64,000 nt of DNA from Phoenicibacter sp963592435 (GCA_963592435.1 CAVAWT010000007.1:1-64000); one strand, 5' to 3'. Positions 44,767 through 54,269 are shown, numbered from the stretch's first letter. Notes: generated by a model from the letters alone, not told the origin. Numbers and translations: made by a program.

Positions 44767-45708
44767 TTGACACAACACAACAACACCCCCAAACATGCTA
44801 ATCCTTTTGATCAACTCATAATGGATCCGTCGATCGATGCTGAGTTTTTGATCGACGAATCGGCTGCTCTGCACACGACTTATGCTTGTGGTGGAATCTT
44901 CAAACACTTTGTCATAGCTAACACGATTAGTGCGCTTCAGCAAATTTTGAGGACATGCAAAAAATGTGGCGTTGAGGTTTTTATGATTGGCCGAGGATCT
45001 AACCTTCTCGTTTCTGATCGTGGATTTGACGGTCTCGTTGTTTCACTTGGAACAGATTTCAGAAACTTGAAGCTGGATGAGGAAACAAACACGATCATCG
45101 CTGGTGCAGGTGTTTCGTTTGCAAAAGTTTCACAGTTAGCATATGCTAACAATCTGTCGGGGCTGGAATTTTCAGTCGGGATCCCAGGAACAGTCGGCGG
45201 CGCTTTGGGAATGAACGCTGGAACTTGTGGAGTGGGGCTCTGTGATGTTGTCTCTTCAGTGTCAATTTTGGATAAAAACGACAATTATTCTTTGAAAAAA
45301 ATTAAGAAAGAAGACTTTACTTTCGGCTATCACACATCAGCTCTGCGAGATCTTGGGGTGGCGCTTGAGTGCGAAATTCCTTTGAGCGTTTCCAAAACAC
45401 GAGATTTGCAGGTGACGATGGACGAGAAGCTTAAGCAAAGAAACGCGCTTCAACCCCTAGGTCACAACTGTGGAAGTGTTTTTAAAAATCCTGAGGGCAT
45501 GAGCGCAGGCAAGCTCATTGAAGATTGTGGTTTGAAGGGGACAAGAATCGGTGGTGCTGAAATCTCGCCTATGCATGCAAATTTCTTCCCGAATGTGGAG
45601 GATGCAACTTCTCAAGATGTGATGGATTTGATTTTGCTTGCAAAAGAAGAGGTTTTCAAAAAGTTTGGAGTCGAGCTTGAGCCAGAAGTGCAATTTTTAG
45701 GTTTCTAA
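44767..45708 (+). CDS. murB: UDP-N-acetylenolpyruvoylglucosamine reductase
   Basis: A 313-residue FAD enzyme from TTG 44767 (GAGGGA upstream). It has the FAD loop IGRGSNLLVSD, GIPGTVGGALGMNAG, GYHTSALRD and the catalytic-region motif NCGSVFKNPEG. This layout with a short C-terminal domain (IGGAEISPMHANF) fits type II MurB. An ATG at 44821 would remove 18 residues before the conserved part. Confidence 0.94.
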   Translation: MTQHNNTPKHANPFDQLIMDPSIDAEFLIDESAALHTTYACGGIFKHFVIANTISALQQILRTCKKCGVEVFMIGRGSNLLVSDRGFDGLVVSLGTDFRNLKLDEETNTIIAGAGVSFAKVSQLAYANNLSGLEFSVGIPGTVGGALGMNAGTCGVGLCDVVSSVSILDKNDNYSLKKIKKEDFTFGYHTSALRDLGVALECEIPLSVSKTRDLQVTMDEKLKQRNALQPLGHNCGSVFKNPEGMSAGKLIEDCGLKGTRIGGAEISPMHANFFPNVEDATSQDVMDLILLAKEEVFKKFGVELEPEVQFLGF

Positions 45709-45736
45709 TTTTTCAAGAGCGGAGCCGACAACACTC

Positions 45737-46846
45737 ATGGCGAAAAACAAAACACAAGGAAATCCAAGAGAGAAGCTTGCAAGCAAAGAAGTTGCGAGCC
45801 CTCCCCAAAAAAGAATCACGGCTGACATCGCCAAACAGCGTGCAACAAAAAAGGGACTTGGAGCAAAAACGGGAAACCCGAGAGCTAAAAGAGTCGAACA
45901 GGAACCTAGGCCAAGCGATCTGGAGGGATTTTCTAAAGCAAACATTGGTGAGATCCAGCAGGAAAACAAGCGTCAGAGCAGAAAATTAAAAAAAATTCAA
46001 AAGTTAAAGAGGCACTCTAAAGAAGCTCGTGAAGCAAGGAAGCTCACAAAGAAAAAGGTGCTAATAACTCTTGCAATTTTGTTAGTCCTATCAGCAATTG
46101 GGGCTTTTGTCTATCTTTCAAACTCTGACGTTTTTGAAATAACTGAAGTCGAATATGTCGGCGCAGATCACTTGACGCGTGCAGAATGTGAGGCACTCGC
46201 GCCAAGCCCAGAAGGGCAAAATCTCCTCAATTTTGATGGAGACTCAATTAAAGCAGGATTTCTTCGTGACGCATGGGTCGAAGGAGTTAGCTTCAACCGT
46301 GTTTTTCCACATAAGTTACAAGTTGTAATTAAGGAAAAGGACATAGGCGCCATCGTCGAGTTCAACTCAGGTGCTAACCAAACAGCTCAAAATTGGGTAA
46401 TAACGCTCGATGGAACATGGATAATGGGGCTTCCCGATCAGCAAAGCGACGTTGGAAAATCGATTTCGCAAAACATTTTCACTGATGCAGAAAACGCTGT
46501 TCACATAAAAGATTGCCCAAATGGTATCGCTCCTGAAATGGGAAAGCAATGCACAGACGAAACAGTTTTGAATGCCTTGCAAATTCTAAAGGAGTTTTCG
46601 ACAGACTTAAAAGACAACGTTTCTTCAATAACAGCTTCAAACATCAGCGCGACAACGTTGCAACTAAAAAACAACGTTGAAATTGCATTCGGTGCGGCAG
46701 AAAACGTCAGAGAAAAAGAGAGAATCGCAAAAGAGATTATGGAGCAAAATTCTCAGGTCGTCTACGTCAATGTGAGAAGTGTTGAGCGCCCAACATGGAG
46801 AAGCGCAACAACCTCATCGTCCTCGACATCCTCTTCAACAAACTAA
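45737..46846 (+). CDS. ftsQ: FtsQ/DivIB cell-division protein
   Basis: A 369-residue bitopic protein. A 105-residue, Lys-rich cytoplasmic part precedes one membrane segment (about 107-127) and a POTRA domain (VFEITEVEYVGADHLT, LRDAWVEGVSFNRVFP). The C-terminal domain ends in a Ser/Thr-rich tail. It recruits the septal synthase. It closes the cluster: the next gene is on the other strand, and ftsZ, which often follows ftsQ in Actinomycetota, is absent. Confidence 0.9.
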   Translation: MAKNKTQGNPREKLASKEVASPPQKRITADIAKQRATKKGLGAKTGNPRAKRVEQEPRPSDLEGFSKANIGEIQQENKRQSRKLKKIQKLKRHSKEAREARKLTKKKVLITLAILLVLSAIGAFVYLSNSDVFEITEVEYVGADHLTRAECEALAPSPEGQNLLNFDGDSIKAGFLRDAWVEGVSFNRVFPHKLQVVIKEKDIGAIVEFNSGANQTAQNWVITLDGTWIMGLPDQQSDVGKSISQNIFTDAENAVHIKDCPNGIAPEMGKQCTDETVLNALQILKEFSTDLKDNVSSITASNISATTLQLKNNVEIAFGAAENVREKERIAKEIMEQNSQVVYVNVRSVERPTWRSATTSSSSTSSSTN

Positions 46847-46872
46847 GTTTCGTGCCCAGGGCGCTTGAGAGT

Positions 46873-48117
46873 TTATAAAGGGGCAACTTCGTCTGCCAAC
46901 GTTTTTTTGTTTTCTATTATCTTTTTAAGAGGTTCTAAATAGTGTTTGTCTTTTAAAGTCAAGCCATCTGTTGCGATTGAGAGCAACTCTGAAGAAATTT
47001 CTGCGACCTTTTGCCCATACGCCTCGCCCTCAAAGCCTTTTTCTTGCAAATCACGCTTTGCTGTCTCGATTTCCTCTTCGCTTTGTTCTCCAAAAAGTTT
47101 TTCTGCCCTTCTCAGAGATTCTTCAGAATAAAAAAGTCCTTTGACAAGAGCACAATAGGCAACTGCCACATTGGTTGGCAAAGCATCGGCTGGTCTGATC
47201 TCAATAAAGTTCTTCAAGCGAACATCATTGAAAAGGTGAGAGGATGCGTGAGCACAAGCTGAAAAATCCATTTCGCGCTCTCCATAAACCTCTGAAGTTG
47301 TTTTGCCAGTCAAATGCCCAGTGTCGCCATCCATTTCAAACATTGCTCGCGTGTTCAAAACATGCCTAGCATAAGTCTCAAATCCGAAATCATCATCAAA
47401 AAGACCAGGCACGATGCCACAGCGCAAAGGGTCGCAATCTTCCCAAACCTGCGTTCTCATCATGTGACGCGTTCTTTTTTTGCCTTCAAATGTTGGCGTG
47501 TTGTCTGTTAGAAGCGAAAAGATCGGCGTGCAAAGATAAGCTATGCGTAACTTTCTAACACAATCTTTTTCGCTTGAATAATCAATCGACACTTGCGTTG
47601 ACCCAGTCCCTCGCATCATCTCAATTCCAAGTGGAGAATTTTTCAGGAAATATTCATTCATAAGCTCATATCTCACCTTAGGAATGATCTTCAGTTCTTC
47701 TGCCTTGCATTTCGGGTGATAACCGATTGGAATCATCGAAATTCCGTGTTGTTTTGTTAGAGCATTAACAGTTTCAAAGAAGTGTGCAAAAGTTTCCTCG
47801 ACTTCAACTAGCTCTGTAAAAGGCCCAGCTGATAGCTCAAACTGCCCTGCAGGTTCTAATGTTATCGAATCGCGATCGTTTTCGACACCGATCAGGTTGC
47901 CACCTTCATCAAGCATGTCGTTAGGAAAATGATCTCGAAGCGCTTTCATAAGCCATTTTTGCCCAAATTTTTCGAAGTAAGTCACCTGCGACATGTCATC
48001 ATGAACGAGAGTCCATTCAAGCTCGACGCCGAGCTTTTGCGACTTTTCTTTTATCCCACTCTCATAGAACTTGACCATGTTGTCAACATGCAAGTCAAGC
48101 GAGCTATCTACGCTCAT
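46873..48117 (-). CDS. Glutamate--cysteine ligase, GCS2 family
   Basis: A 414-residue protein from ATG 48117, seven bases after TAAGGAG, which overlaps the stop of the upstream gene. The N-terminal LGVELEWTLVH, EPAGQFELSAGPF, GYHPK and the TGSTQVSIDYSS segment are hallmarks of GCS2 (GshA/EgtA-type) ligases that make gamma-glutamylcysteine. No glutathione synthetase or ergothioneine gene is visible nearby. It is cotranscribed with cca. Confidence 0.88.
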   Translation of the reverse strand: MSVDSSLDLHVDNMVKFYESGIKEKSQKLGVELEWTLVHDDMSQVTYFEKFGQKWLMKALRDHFPNDMLDEGGNLIGVENDRDSITLEPAGQFELSAGPFTELVEVEETFAHFFETVNALTKQHGISMIPIGYHPKCKAEELKIIPKVRYELMNEYFLKNSPLGIEMMRGTGSTQVSIDYSSEKDCVRKLRIAYLCTPIFSLLTDNTPTFEGKKRTRHMMRTQVWEDCDPLRCGIVPGLFDDDFGFETYARHVLNTRAMFEMDGDTGHLTGKTTSEVYGEREMDFSACAHASSHLFNDVRLKNFIEIRPADALPTNVAVAYCALVKGLFYSEESLRRAEKLFGEQSEEEIETAKRDLQEKGFEGEAYGQKVAEISSELLSIATDGLTLKDKHYLEPLKKIIENKKTLADEVAPL

Positions 48118-48127
48118 TTTGAGCTCC

Positions 48128-49507
48128 TTAGTGTACATCCAAATTTTTCTTGAATTGAGCAATCAATTCTTCTCTGGAATTTTTGCAAACTCCACTCTGC
48201 ACCCACTCAAGACCAATCTGCAACTTTTCTTTTATCGTTGGTCCTTCTTCAACACCCAATTCCATGAGGTCATGTCCGTTGATGTCAAGATTTTTAACGT
48301 CAAAAACGATTCCTTGTGCCACCATGTCATCGAGCATCTTTTCGATTTCGTTATAGGTGTCAACTTGTTTGACATAAGCATTTGCGTGTCCTAGGCTGTC
48401 GGCTCGCTTCAGTGCGAGAAGCTGTCTATAAAGCCAAACGTCGCCATTCATCAGGCGAATCGTTGTTATGATCGATCTTTTAGTTGGCGAAAGCGTGTCG
48501 TTGTGTCGCAGAACCAGAAGAAGAATTTGTTCTTTCAGCTTGTTTGGAATCGAAAAACGCTTGAGCATTGCTTTTGCAATTCGCACTCCCTGTTTTTCGT
48601 GTCCATAGAAATGACCTGCGCCTTTTTCGTCCATGAAAAAAGTTGAAGGCTTTCCCAAATCGTGGCATATGGCAGCCCAACGCAGAAGTTGTGTGTTTTT
48701 GACATGCGAGACAACTTGCGCGATGTGTTCATAAACGTCAAATTTGTGGTATTTTGTGTGCTGATCAAAACCTCTGCAAGCAGTCAGCTCAGGGATCGCA
48801 GTCTCCAAAACATCAGCGCAATCAAGCAAGGCTTCCAAAACGTGATCGCCTTGCAAAAGTTTGTCAATTTCAGTCGTTACTCGCTCGTCTGCAATTGAAA
48901 GAACGTTCGACTTCTTGCTGACAGCTGAAGTCCAAGTTGCTTCGTCGATGTCAAAACCGAGTTGGCTTTTGAATCTGCAAGCTCGCAAAATGCGAAGGGC
49001 ATCTTCAGAAAAGCGCTTCTGAGGGTCGCCAACACAACGAATGATTTTGTTTTCGATGTCGCGAAGCCCATCATAAGGCGCGACAATTCCAACTCTAGGG
49101 TTGAAAGCAATTGCGTTCATCGTGAAGTCGCGACGTGCAAGGTCTTCTTCGATTGTTCTTAAAAATTGAACTTCCTCTGGGTGGCGAGAATCGAGATAGT
49201 CACCATCTGCGCGGTAGGTCGTCACTTCGACAGTCTCTGAATCTCCTCCCTCTTCAAACAGGACAGAAATTGTTCCATGTTTCTTGCCCACGTTGAAAGT
49301 TTTATTGCCAGCGCGCGCGAAAATTTCTTCTGTTACGCTTGGCAATGCGTTTGTTGCGATGTCGAAGTCGGCAGGTTCGAGTCCGAGAATTGAGTCACGA
49401 ACACAACCTCCAACTGCAAAAGCTTCAAAGCCTGCTTTTTCGAGCGTCTCGATGCATGTGCGCGCGGCGTCGCTCAAATTGATGTGTATGTTGTATCTCT
49501 CTTCCAT
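48128..49507 (-). CDS. cca: CCA tRNA nucleotidyltransferase
   Basis: A 459-residue protein from ATG 49507; an in-frame TTG at 49519 is an alternative. The class II nucleotidyltransferase head has VGGCVRDSILG and DFDIAT (metal-binding DxD), then RRDFTMNAIA and RILRACRFKSQLGF. A C-terminal HD domain follows (CHDLGKPSTF...HEKQG). It adds or repairs the 3-prime CCA of tRNAs; both tRNA genes in this window encode CCA already. The N-terminus faces tatA across a 140-bp divergent spacer. Confidence 0.93.
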   Translation of the reverse strand: MEERYNIHINLSDAARTCIETLEKAGFEAFAVGGCVRDSILGLEPADFDIATNALPSVTEEIFARAGNKTFNVGKKHGTISVLFEEGGDSETVEVTTYRADGDYLDSRHPEEVQFLRTIEEDLARRDFTMNAIAFNPRVGIVAPYDGLRDIENKIIRCVGDPQKRFSEDALRILRACRFKSQLGFDIDEATWTSAVSKKSNVLSIADERVTTEIDKLLQGDHVLEALLDCADVLETAIPELTACRGFDQHTKYHKFDVYEHIAQVVSHVKNTQLLRWAAICHDLGKPSTFFMDEKGAGHFYGHEKQGVRIAKAMLKRFSIPNKLKEQILLLVLRHNDTLSPTKRSIITTIRLMNGDVWLYRQLLALKRADSLGHANAYVKQVDTYNEIEKMLDDMVAQGIVFDVKNLDINGHDLMELGVEEGPTIKEKLQIGLEWVQSGVCKNSREELIAQFKKNLDVH

Positions 49508-49647
49508 AACAACTCTCAATTCTAAACGTATAAACGTTTGTTGTGTTAAAATTCTTAACTACATAATTATAAACCATGTGTTTAAAAAGATCGCGAGAGA
49601 GCACTTTCGTCGGTCTCACGGGAATTAAAGAAGGGCAGAAAAAGCGT

Positions 49648-50097
49648 ATGAAAATTTTTGGATTAGGAATGCCAGAACTCGTTGTTATTTTGATTATTGT
49701 CGTCATTTTGTTTGGCGCGCGTTTTGCAAAGAATCTTCCGAAAATTGGCGGGGCAATGGGAAAAACTGTTAAAAACTTAAAAGAAGGTTTAAACGAAGGT
49801 AAAGAAGAAGTTGAGTCTGAGGGACTCGTCGAGGCAAAAGTCGATGAGGGCGACTCAGACGATGAAGAAAAACCAAAAGCAACTTCGCAGAAAAAAAAGA
49901 AGAAAGTTGTGAAAGTTGTTGAAACTGTCGAAGAAGAAGAAGAGCCTCAAGATGTTCAAGAAGAAGAGGAAGATAAAGAAGAAGTGAAAGAAGAAGAGCC
50001 TGCGAAGAAAGTAAAGAAAGTCGTTAAAGTCGTCGATGACGAAGGCAACGAGACAGAGCTCAGTGAAGAAAAAGAAGAAGAGAAAGTTCCAGCCTAA
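49648..50097 (+). CDS. tatA: Sec-independent translocase subunit TatA/E
   Basis: A 149-residue protein from ATG 49648, with AAGGG upstream; the frame open upstream is in the cca spacer. It has the TatA signature: a short FGLGMPELVVILIIVVILFG membrane helix, then FG-A-RFAKNLPKIGGAMG amphipathic helix. The C-terminal 80 residues are an exceptionally long Glu/Lys tail. TatC is not in the window. It provides a possible export route for the twin-arginine proteins of the island. Confidence 0.9.
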   Translation: MKIFGLGMPELVVILIIVVILFGARFAKNLPKIGGAMGKTVKNLKEGLNEGKEEVESEGLVEAKVDEGDSDDEEKPKATSQKKKKKVVKVVETVEEEEEPQDVQEEEEDKEEVKEEEPAKKVKKVVKVVDDEGNETELSEEKEEEKVPA

Positions 50098-50165
50098 ATT
50101 AAAAAAACGTATATAGTTTAAGTGGCAATTTCTATAAAACTTTAAGAAAGGAAATAAGGAAAAAG

Positions 50166-50633
50166 ATGGCAGAAGCAGAAATCATTTTGACAGAAGAAGG
50201 CAAGCAAGATTTGCTCGACGAGCTCCATTATCTTGAAACCGAAAAACGAGCAGAGGTTGGAGAGAGAATCAAGGTTGCTCGCGAGTTCGGAGACATTTCC
50301 GAAAATTCTGAATATGATGATGCTAAAAATGAACAAGCGATGATGGAAGGCAGAATTGCCGAGATCAATCGCATTTTGCAAGAAGCAAAAGTTGTGTCAG
50401 GTGGCAAAAAAGGCACGAAGATCAACATTGGAAACACTGTTAAAGTCGACATGGGAGGAAAAGAGCGCGAGTTCACAATCGTCGGTGGTGCTGAGAGCAA
50501 CGTTGCTGCAGGCAAGATCTCGAATTTGAGCCCTGTCGGCCAGGCAATTCTTGGATCAAAGAAGGGTGACACTGTCACTTCAGTTGGTCCAAATGGCAGA
50601 GAAACAAAAATCAAAATTCTATCTTTTAAATAA
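50166..50633 (+). CDS. greA: Transcription elongation factor GreA
   Basis: A 155-residue protein of standard length. The N-terminal coiled-coil has LTEEGKQDLLDELHYL and the DISENSEYDDAKNEQA tip with the acidic residues that stimulate RNA-polymerase transcript cleavage. The C-terminal FKBP-like domain ends KKGDTVTSVGPNGRE. It is followed 6 bp later by lysS, a common pairing. Confidence 0.96.
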   Translation: MAEAEIILTEEGKQDLLDELHYLETEKRAEVGERIKVAREFGDISENSEYDDAKNEQAMMEGRIAEINRILQEAKVVSGGKKGTKINIGNTVKVDMGGKEREFTIVGGAESNVAAGKISNLSPVGQAILGSKKGDTVTSVGPNGRETKIKILSFK

Positions 50634-50639
50634 ATCAAT

Positions 50640-52139
50640 ATGGCAGAGAACAACGCTAATCAAAATGTCGTCGAAGACGACCCAATTCAGGTTCGCAAAA
50701 ACAAGCGCCAGGCTTTGATTGATGCAGGTGAGAGACCCTATGGTCACGCTTTTGTTGCGAGTGCGACAATTGAAAGTCTAAAAGAAAAATATGCTGATCT
50801 CGAAGATGGCGAGATAACAGAAGACGATGTTCAGATCGCTGGGCGCATCATGGCAAAGCGCGGTCAAGGCAAAGTTGCATTCTTTGAAGTAAAAGACGAC
50901 ACTGACACGCTCCAAATTTTTTGCAGGATCAACAATCTTGGTGAAGAGCCTTTCGCAAAGATGAAGGATCTCGATGTTGGTGACTGGATTGCAGTTTATG
51001 GCACAATGATGAAGACGAAACGTGGCGAAGTTTCGATTTGCGTGACTTCGTTTGAGTTGATGAGCAAATCTCTTCGTCCGCTCCCAGAAAAATTTCACGG
51101 GTTAACCGACAAAGAAACGAGATATCGCGAGCGTTATGTCGACTTGATTGTCAATGACGACGTTAAAGAAACTTTTATCAAGCGTTCAAATATTGTCAGT
51201 GCGATTCGCAGATTCATGGATGATCGTGGCTATTTTGAGGTGGAAACTCCATTTTTACATCAAATTTTGGGTGGTGCGAACGCAAAGCCTTTCATAACTC
51301 ATTTTAATGCGCTCGATCTTGATCTTTATCTTCGCATTGCAACCGAGCTTCCTTTGAAGCGCTTGCTCGTCGGTGGAATGGGAAAAGTTTATGAGTTGGG
51401 AAGGCAGTTCAGAAATGAAGGCATGGACCCTCATCACAATCCTGAGTTTACGACGATTGAGTTTTACGAAGCTTTTTCTGACTTAAGTGGCATGATGGAG
51501 ATAACTCAAGCTCTCATTCAGGAAGCTTGCGTGGCTGCAAATGACACTTTGAAAATTGAATATCAAGGTGAGCAGATTGATTTGTCTGGAAAATTTGAAG
51601 TGGCAACGATGAGCGAGCTTGCATCGAAGTTTTCTGGAGAAGAAGTTTCGATCGAAATATCGCGCGAAGAACTTGAAAAAATCGCGAAGAATTGTGGGGT
51701 TGAAGTTCAAAAAACTTGGGGCAAAGGCAAAATTCTCTCTGAGATTTTTGAGGCAGTTGCAGAAGAAAAGCTTGTGCAACCAACCTTTGTCACAGAACAC
51801 CCTTTGGAAATCTCACCTCTTGCGATGAAATGCGAAGACAACCCAGAGCTAACTCAACGTTTTGAGCTTTTCATTTGTGGGCATGAATTTGCAAATGCTT
51901 TCACGGAGCTAAATGACCCGATTGACCAAGCAGAGCGTTTTCGTGCGCAGGTTGAGGCGAAAGACTTGGGCGACGATGAGGCAATGGGATATGACGCAGA
52001 TTACATCCGTGCTTTGGAATATGGAATGCCACCAGCTGGAGGTTGCGGAATTGGAATTGATCGCCTTGTCATGTTGTTAACCAACTCAGCATCGATCCGT
52101 GACGTGTTGCTCTTCCCAACGATGAAGCCCGTCTCCTAG
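50640..52139 (+). CDS. lysS: Lysyl-tRNA synthetase, class II
   Basis: A 499-residue class II synthetase. An N-terminal OB-fold anticodon domain (VQIAGRIMAKRGQGK) precedes the catalytic core: motif 1 region around IRRFMDDRGYFEVETP, motif 2 GRQFRNEGMDPHHNPEFT and motif 3 GCGIGIDRLVMLL. Length and motifs are complete. The N-terminus shows the RKNKRQALIDAGERPYG opening common in this family. Confidence 0.96.
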   Translation: MAENNANQNVVEDDPIQVRKNKRQALIDAGERPYGHAFVASATIESLKEKYADLEDGEITEDDVQIAGRIMAKRGQGKVAFFEVKDDTDTLQIFCRINNLGEEPFAKMKDLDVGDWIAVYGTMMKTKRGEVSICVTSFELMSKSLRPLPEKFHGLTDKETRYRERYVDLIVNDDVKETFIKRSNIVSAIRRFMDDRGYFEVETPFLHQILGGANAKPFITHFNALDLDLYLRIATELPLKRLLVGGMGKVYELGRQFRNEGMDPHHNPEFTTIEFYEAFSDLSGMMEITQALIQEACVAANDTLKIEYQGEQIDLSGKFEVATMSELASKFSGEEVSIEISREELEKIAKNCGVEVQKTWGKGKILSEIFEAVAEEKLVQPTFVTEHPLEISPLAMKCEDNPELTQRFELFICGHEFANAFTELNDPIDQAERFRAQVEAKDLGDDEAMGYDADYIRALEYGMPPAGGCGIGIDRLVMLLTNSASIRDVLLFPTMKPVS

Positions 52140-52239
52140 ATAAATCAAAGCATTTAATCAGCATATTAAAGAGAAATCGATCCTAAATTACTTTTTGTTA
52201 CTTTGTTTTAACAAATAGGGTAGGCTCTTTAGCCTTCAC

Positions 52240-52268
52240 TTGTAATCTTTATTGTTAACTGCTATAAT
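52240..52268 (+). promoter_or_regulatory. Promoter of the exported-protein cluster
   Basis: -35 TTGTAA (52240-52245) and -10 TATAAT (52263-52268) are separated by 17 bp, and the -10 is extended (TGC). The predicted start of transcription is about 52275, only a few bases before the TTG at 52278, and no ribosome site is present there, so the first mRNA may be nearly leaderless. Confidence 0.7.
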
Positions 52269-52277
52269 AACTATGTT

Positions 52278-53075
52278 TTGTCAAATTTTCATGAAGAATT
52301 TGATTTTAATGCTTTTAGAGAAGAGTTGAAGAAAACGAAAAAGAATTTAGAAATAGACATTCCAGCTCATGCAAAAGCTGAGATTTCTCGAGAGAGGAAG
52401 CTGAAGAAAACGATTTTTCTTCGCACTCGAATTTCTCTTTTGTGTCTCGTTCTTGTGCTTGTGTTATCGATCGGTGGCACTTTGGCTTACCTAACTTGGA
52501 CTGCTAACCAAACGCCTAATCGAACTGCAAGCGGAGAAATTGCTTTGCAGATCGTTGAAAATGGCACAGCCATCGAAGACGATTATGCAACAGAAGAAGT
52601 CGACAGTGGACAAGGCAACAAAACTGTTCAGGTGAAGTCGACGGATGAACCTGATCGCGCAGACGAAATTGTCAGAGTCACTTTCATCCCTGAAGTTGAA
52701 GCAAAAGACGGCACTGGCAACGTTGCCATGAGCGAGACATGGTCGGCTGTCAAGACTGAAACAGTCGATGGCGAAACGAAGCATTATGTTGAAACTGAGC
52801 TTTTGAGGCTTTACTTAGCTGATGATTGGTCGAGCCACTATCTCTATAAAGATGGTGTGTTTTATTATAACAAGGTTGTGTCAAAGGACACGACGACAGA
52901 AGAACTTCTCTCTGGAGTTACTCTGCAAAACGACGTTAACAAGGCAGATTATGGCGATGTTAAAGTTAACGTCATTGCAGATGCAATCCAGTCAAGTCCA
53001 GCAGACGCTCCAAAAAGTTGGGGCGTTCAAGTAAGCGATGATGACAGCAAAACTGTCAGTTTCATAACTGACTGA
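52278..53075 (+). CDS. Exported TasA/SipW-type protein, first of four
   Basis: A 265-residue protein; the start TTG 52278 is uncertain. A charged 45-residue leader is followed by a hydrophobic segment and GGTLAYLTWTANQTPN (about residues 65-80), the kind of signal region recognised by SipW-like signal peptidases of TasA/camelysin proteins. The mature part is beta-rich and acidic, with RADEIVRVTFIPEVEA. The same GGTxAYLTWTxNQTPNR motif recurs in the protein at 53187. It is probably a surface fibre or matrix component. Confidence 0.75.
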   Translation: MSNFHEEFDFNAFREELKKTKKNLEIDIPAHAKAEISRERKLKKTIFLRTRISLLCLVLVLVLSIGGTLAYLTWTANQTPNRTASGEIALQIVENGTAIEDDYATEEVDSGQGNKTVQVKSTDEPDRADEIVRVTFIPEVEAKDGTGNVAMSETWSAVKTETVDGETKHYVETELLRLYLADDWSSHYLYKDGVFYYNKVVSKDTTTEELLSGVTLQNDVNKADYGDVKVNVIADAIQSSPADAPKSWGVQVSDDDSKTVSFITD

Positions 53076-53089
53076 GGAGGACGAGCCGC

Positions 53090-53200
53090 ATGAGAGAAGT
53101 GAAAGGCAAAGGCTATAATAAAGGGCAGGGAAGCTCTTTTGGAAATAGCAAACTTATAAGTTTTTTTATGAAAGGAGGTAACAAACATGGAGAATCATGA
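53090..53200 (+). CDS. Possible small protein between exported genes
   Basis: ATG 53090 has a strong GAGGAGG nine bases upstream and opens a 36-codon frame rich in Gly, Lys and Ser (KGKGYNKGQGSSFG) ending at TGA 53198-53200, 14 bp inside the next gene. It may be a short coupled ORF, or the ribosome site may be a relic. No homology is recognisable. Confidence 0.3.
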   Translation: MREVKGKGYNKGQGSSFGNSKLISFFMKGGNKHGES

Positions 53201-54224
53201 ACCCGTGATTGTTATCGATCAAAAAGAGAGCACCAAGAAGCGTGGTGCGCTCGCTATCGTCCTTGCAATTGCATTCGTTGCAATTCTTGGAATCGGTGGG
53301 ACGTTTGCATATCTGACATGGACAACAAACCAAACACCAAACCGCTTTACGACGGATCCGACCGTCACTGCTGATGTCGTTGAGCCGGCATGGACAAATG
53401 CAATCGACTCGACAGGCACCTACAAAGCATCTGATGGAACAGCTGTTCCAAAGGCTGCTGACAACATGTTGCCTGGCACAGAGGTTGCAAAGAACCCATT
53501 TGTTGTGAACACTTCAAACAATGGTTCTGAGGAATTTGCAGCAATCAAGCTCCAGTTCCAAAAATGGCAAGTGACAAGTGAAGGTGCTACGACAGGTTCT
53601 TATGTCAACATGAGCGACGCTGACGTTGCAACACTTCTTAAGAATTATGCATTCTTGCAAGCAGCTGGGTCTGCGGACTCAACAGCAGGTCTAACTTTGG
53701 GAACTGGCTGGACTCAGATTACCGACAAGAATTACTTTGACGGAACAAATGCTGGAACTGCTGGAAGTGCAAACACATCTGGCGCAATGTATTTTTATTA
53801 TGGAACTGCACTCAAAGCTGAAACAGAGGCTGTAGCTGAAGCAGAGAGCACAACAACAAATGCAGACACATGGAACATTACTTCAGATTACAGAACAACA
53901 CCATTGTTCACGCATGTTCGCTTCATCGACACTGCAACCCAGACAAACATTAACGCTTTGAACAAGGTTTTGGCTGGAAGTGCAAAACCAGCTGATCCAG
54001 GCTGGAGAGTTGTCATCAGTGGTGCAGCAATTCAGGCAACGACTGGAAAAGCTGCTTCAGATTTCGTTGACACAACTGGAACAGAAAACTGGAAGACGTT
54101 GCTTGATCAGCTCAAGAACACAACTGATGCTGATTCATCAGCAAAGCCTAGTGCTGCCACAGGTGTTCGTGCTTCCAAATCACCTTTGACAACAAAGATC
54201 CCAGAGGCTTCACAGGTTGGCTAA
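53187..54224 (+). CDS. Exported TasA/SipW-type protein, second of four
   Basis: A 345-residue protein with AAAGGAGGT upstream of ATG 53187, the strongest ribosome site in the region, which suggests abundant synthesis. It has KKRGALAIVLAIAFVAILGIGGTFAYLTW split as a Lys/Arg-rich n-region, hydrophobic core and GGTFAYLTW at about residues 38-46. The mature part is Ala/Thr-rich with few charges and DNMLPGTEVAKNPFVVN, similar to TasA/CalY-like proteins, and then KLQFQKW. It is likely the major subunit of a surface assembly. Confidence 0.78.
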   Translation: MENHEPVIVIDQKESTKKRGALAIVLAIAFVAILGIGGTFAYLTWTTNQTPNRFTTDPTVTADVVEPAWTNAIDSTGTYKASDGTAVPKAADNMLPGTEVAKNPFVVNTSNNGSEEFAAIKLQFQKWQVTSEGATTGSYVNMSDADVATLLKNYAFLQAAGSADSTAGLTLGTGWTQITDKNYFDGTNAGTAGSANTSGAMYFYYGTALKAETEAVAEAESTTTNADTWNITSDYRTTPLFTHVRFIDTATQTNINALNKVLAGSAKPADPGWRVVISGAAIQATTGKAASDFVDTTGTENWKTLLDQLKNTTDADSSAKPSAATGVRASKSPLTTKIPEASQVG

Positions 54225-54269
54225 GGAAAATTAGTCGGAATTTAACTGCAAAAGCAAAAGGGAGAGTTT

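Noticed and set aside
53150..53168. AAACTTATAAGTTT palindrome followed by T residues as a terminator
   Set aside because: Six AT-rich base pairs with almost no loop, just before a strong ribosome site; could not be supported.
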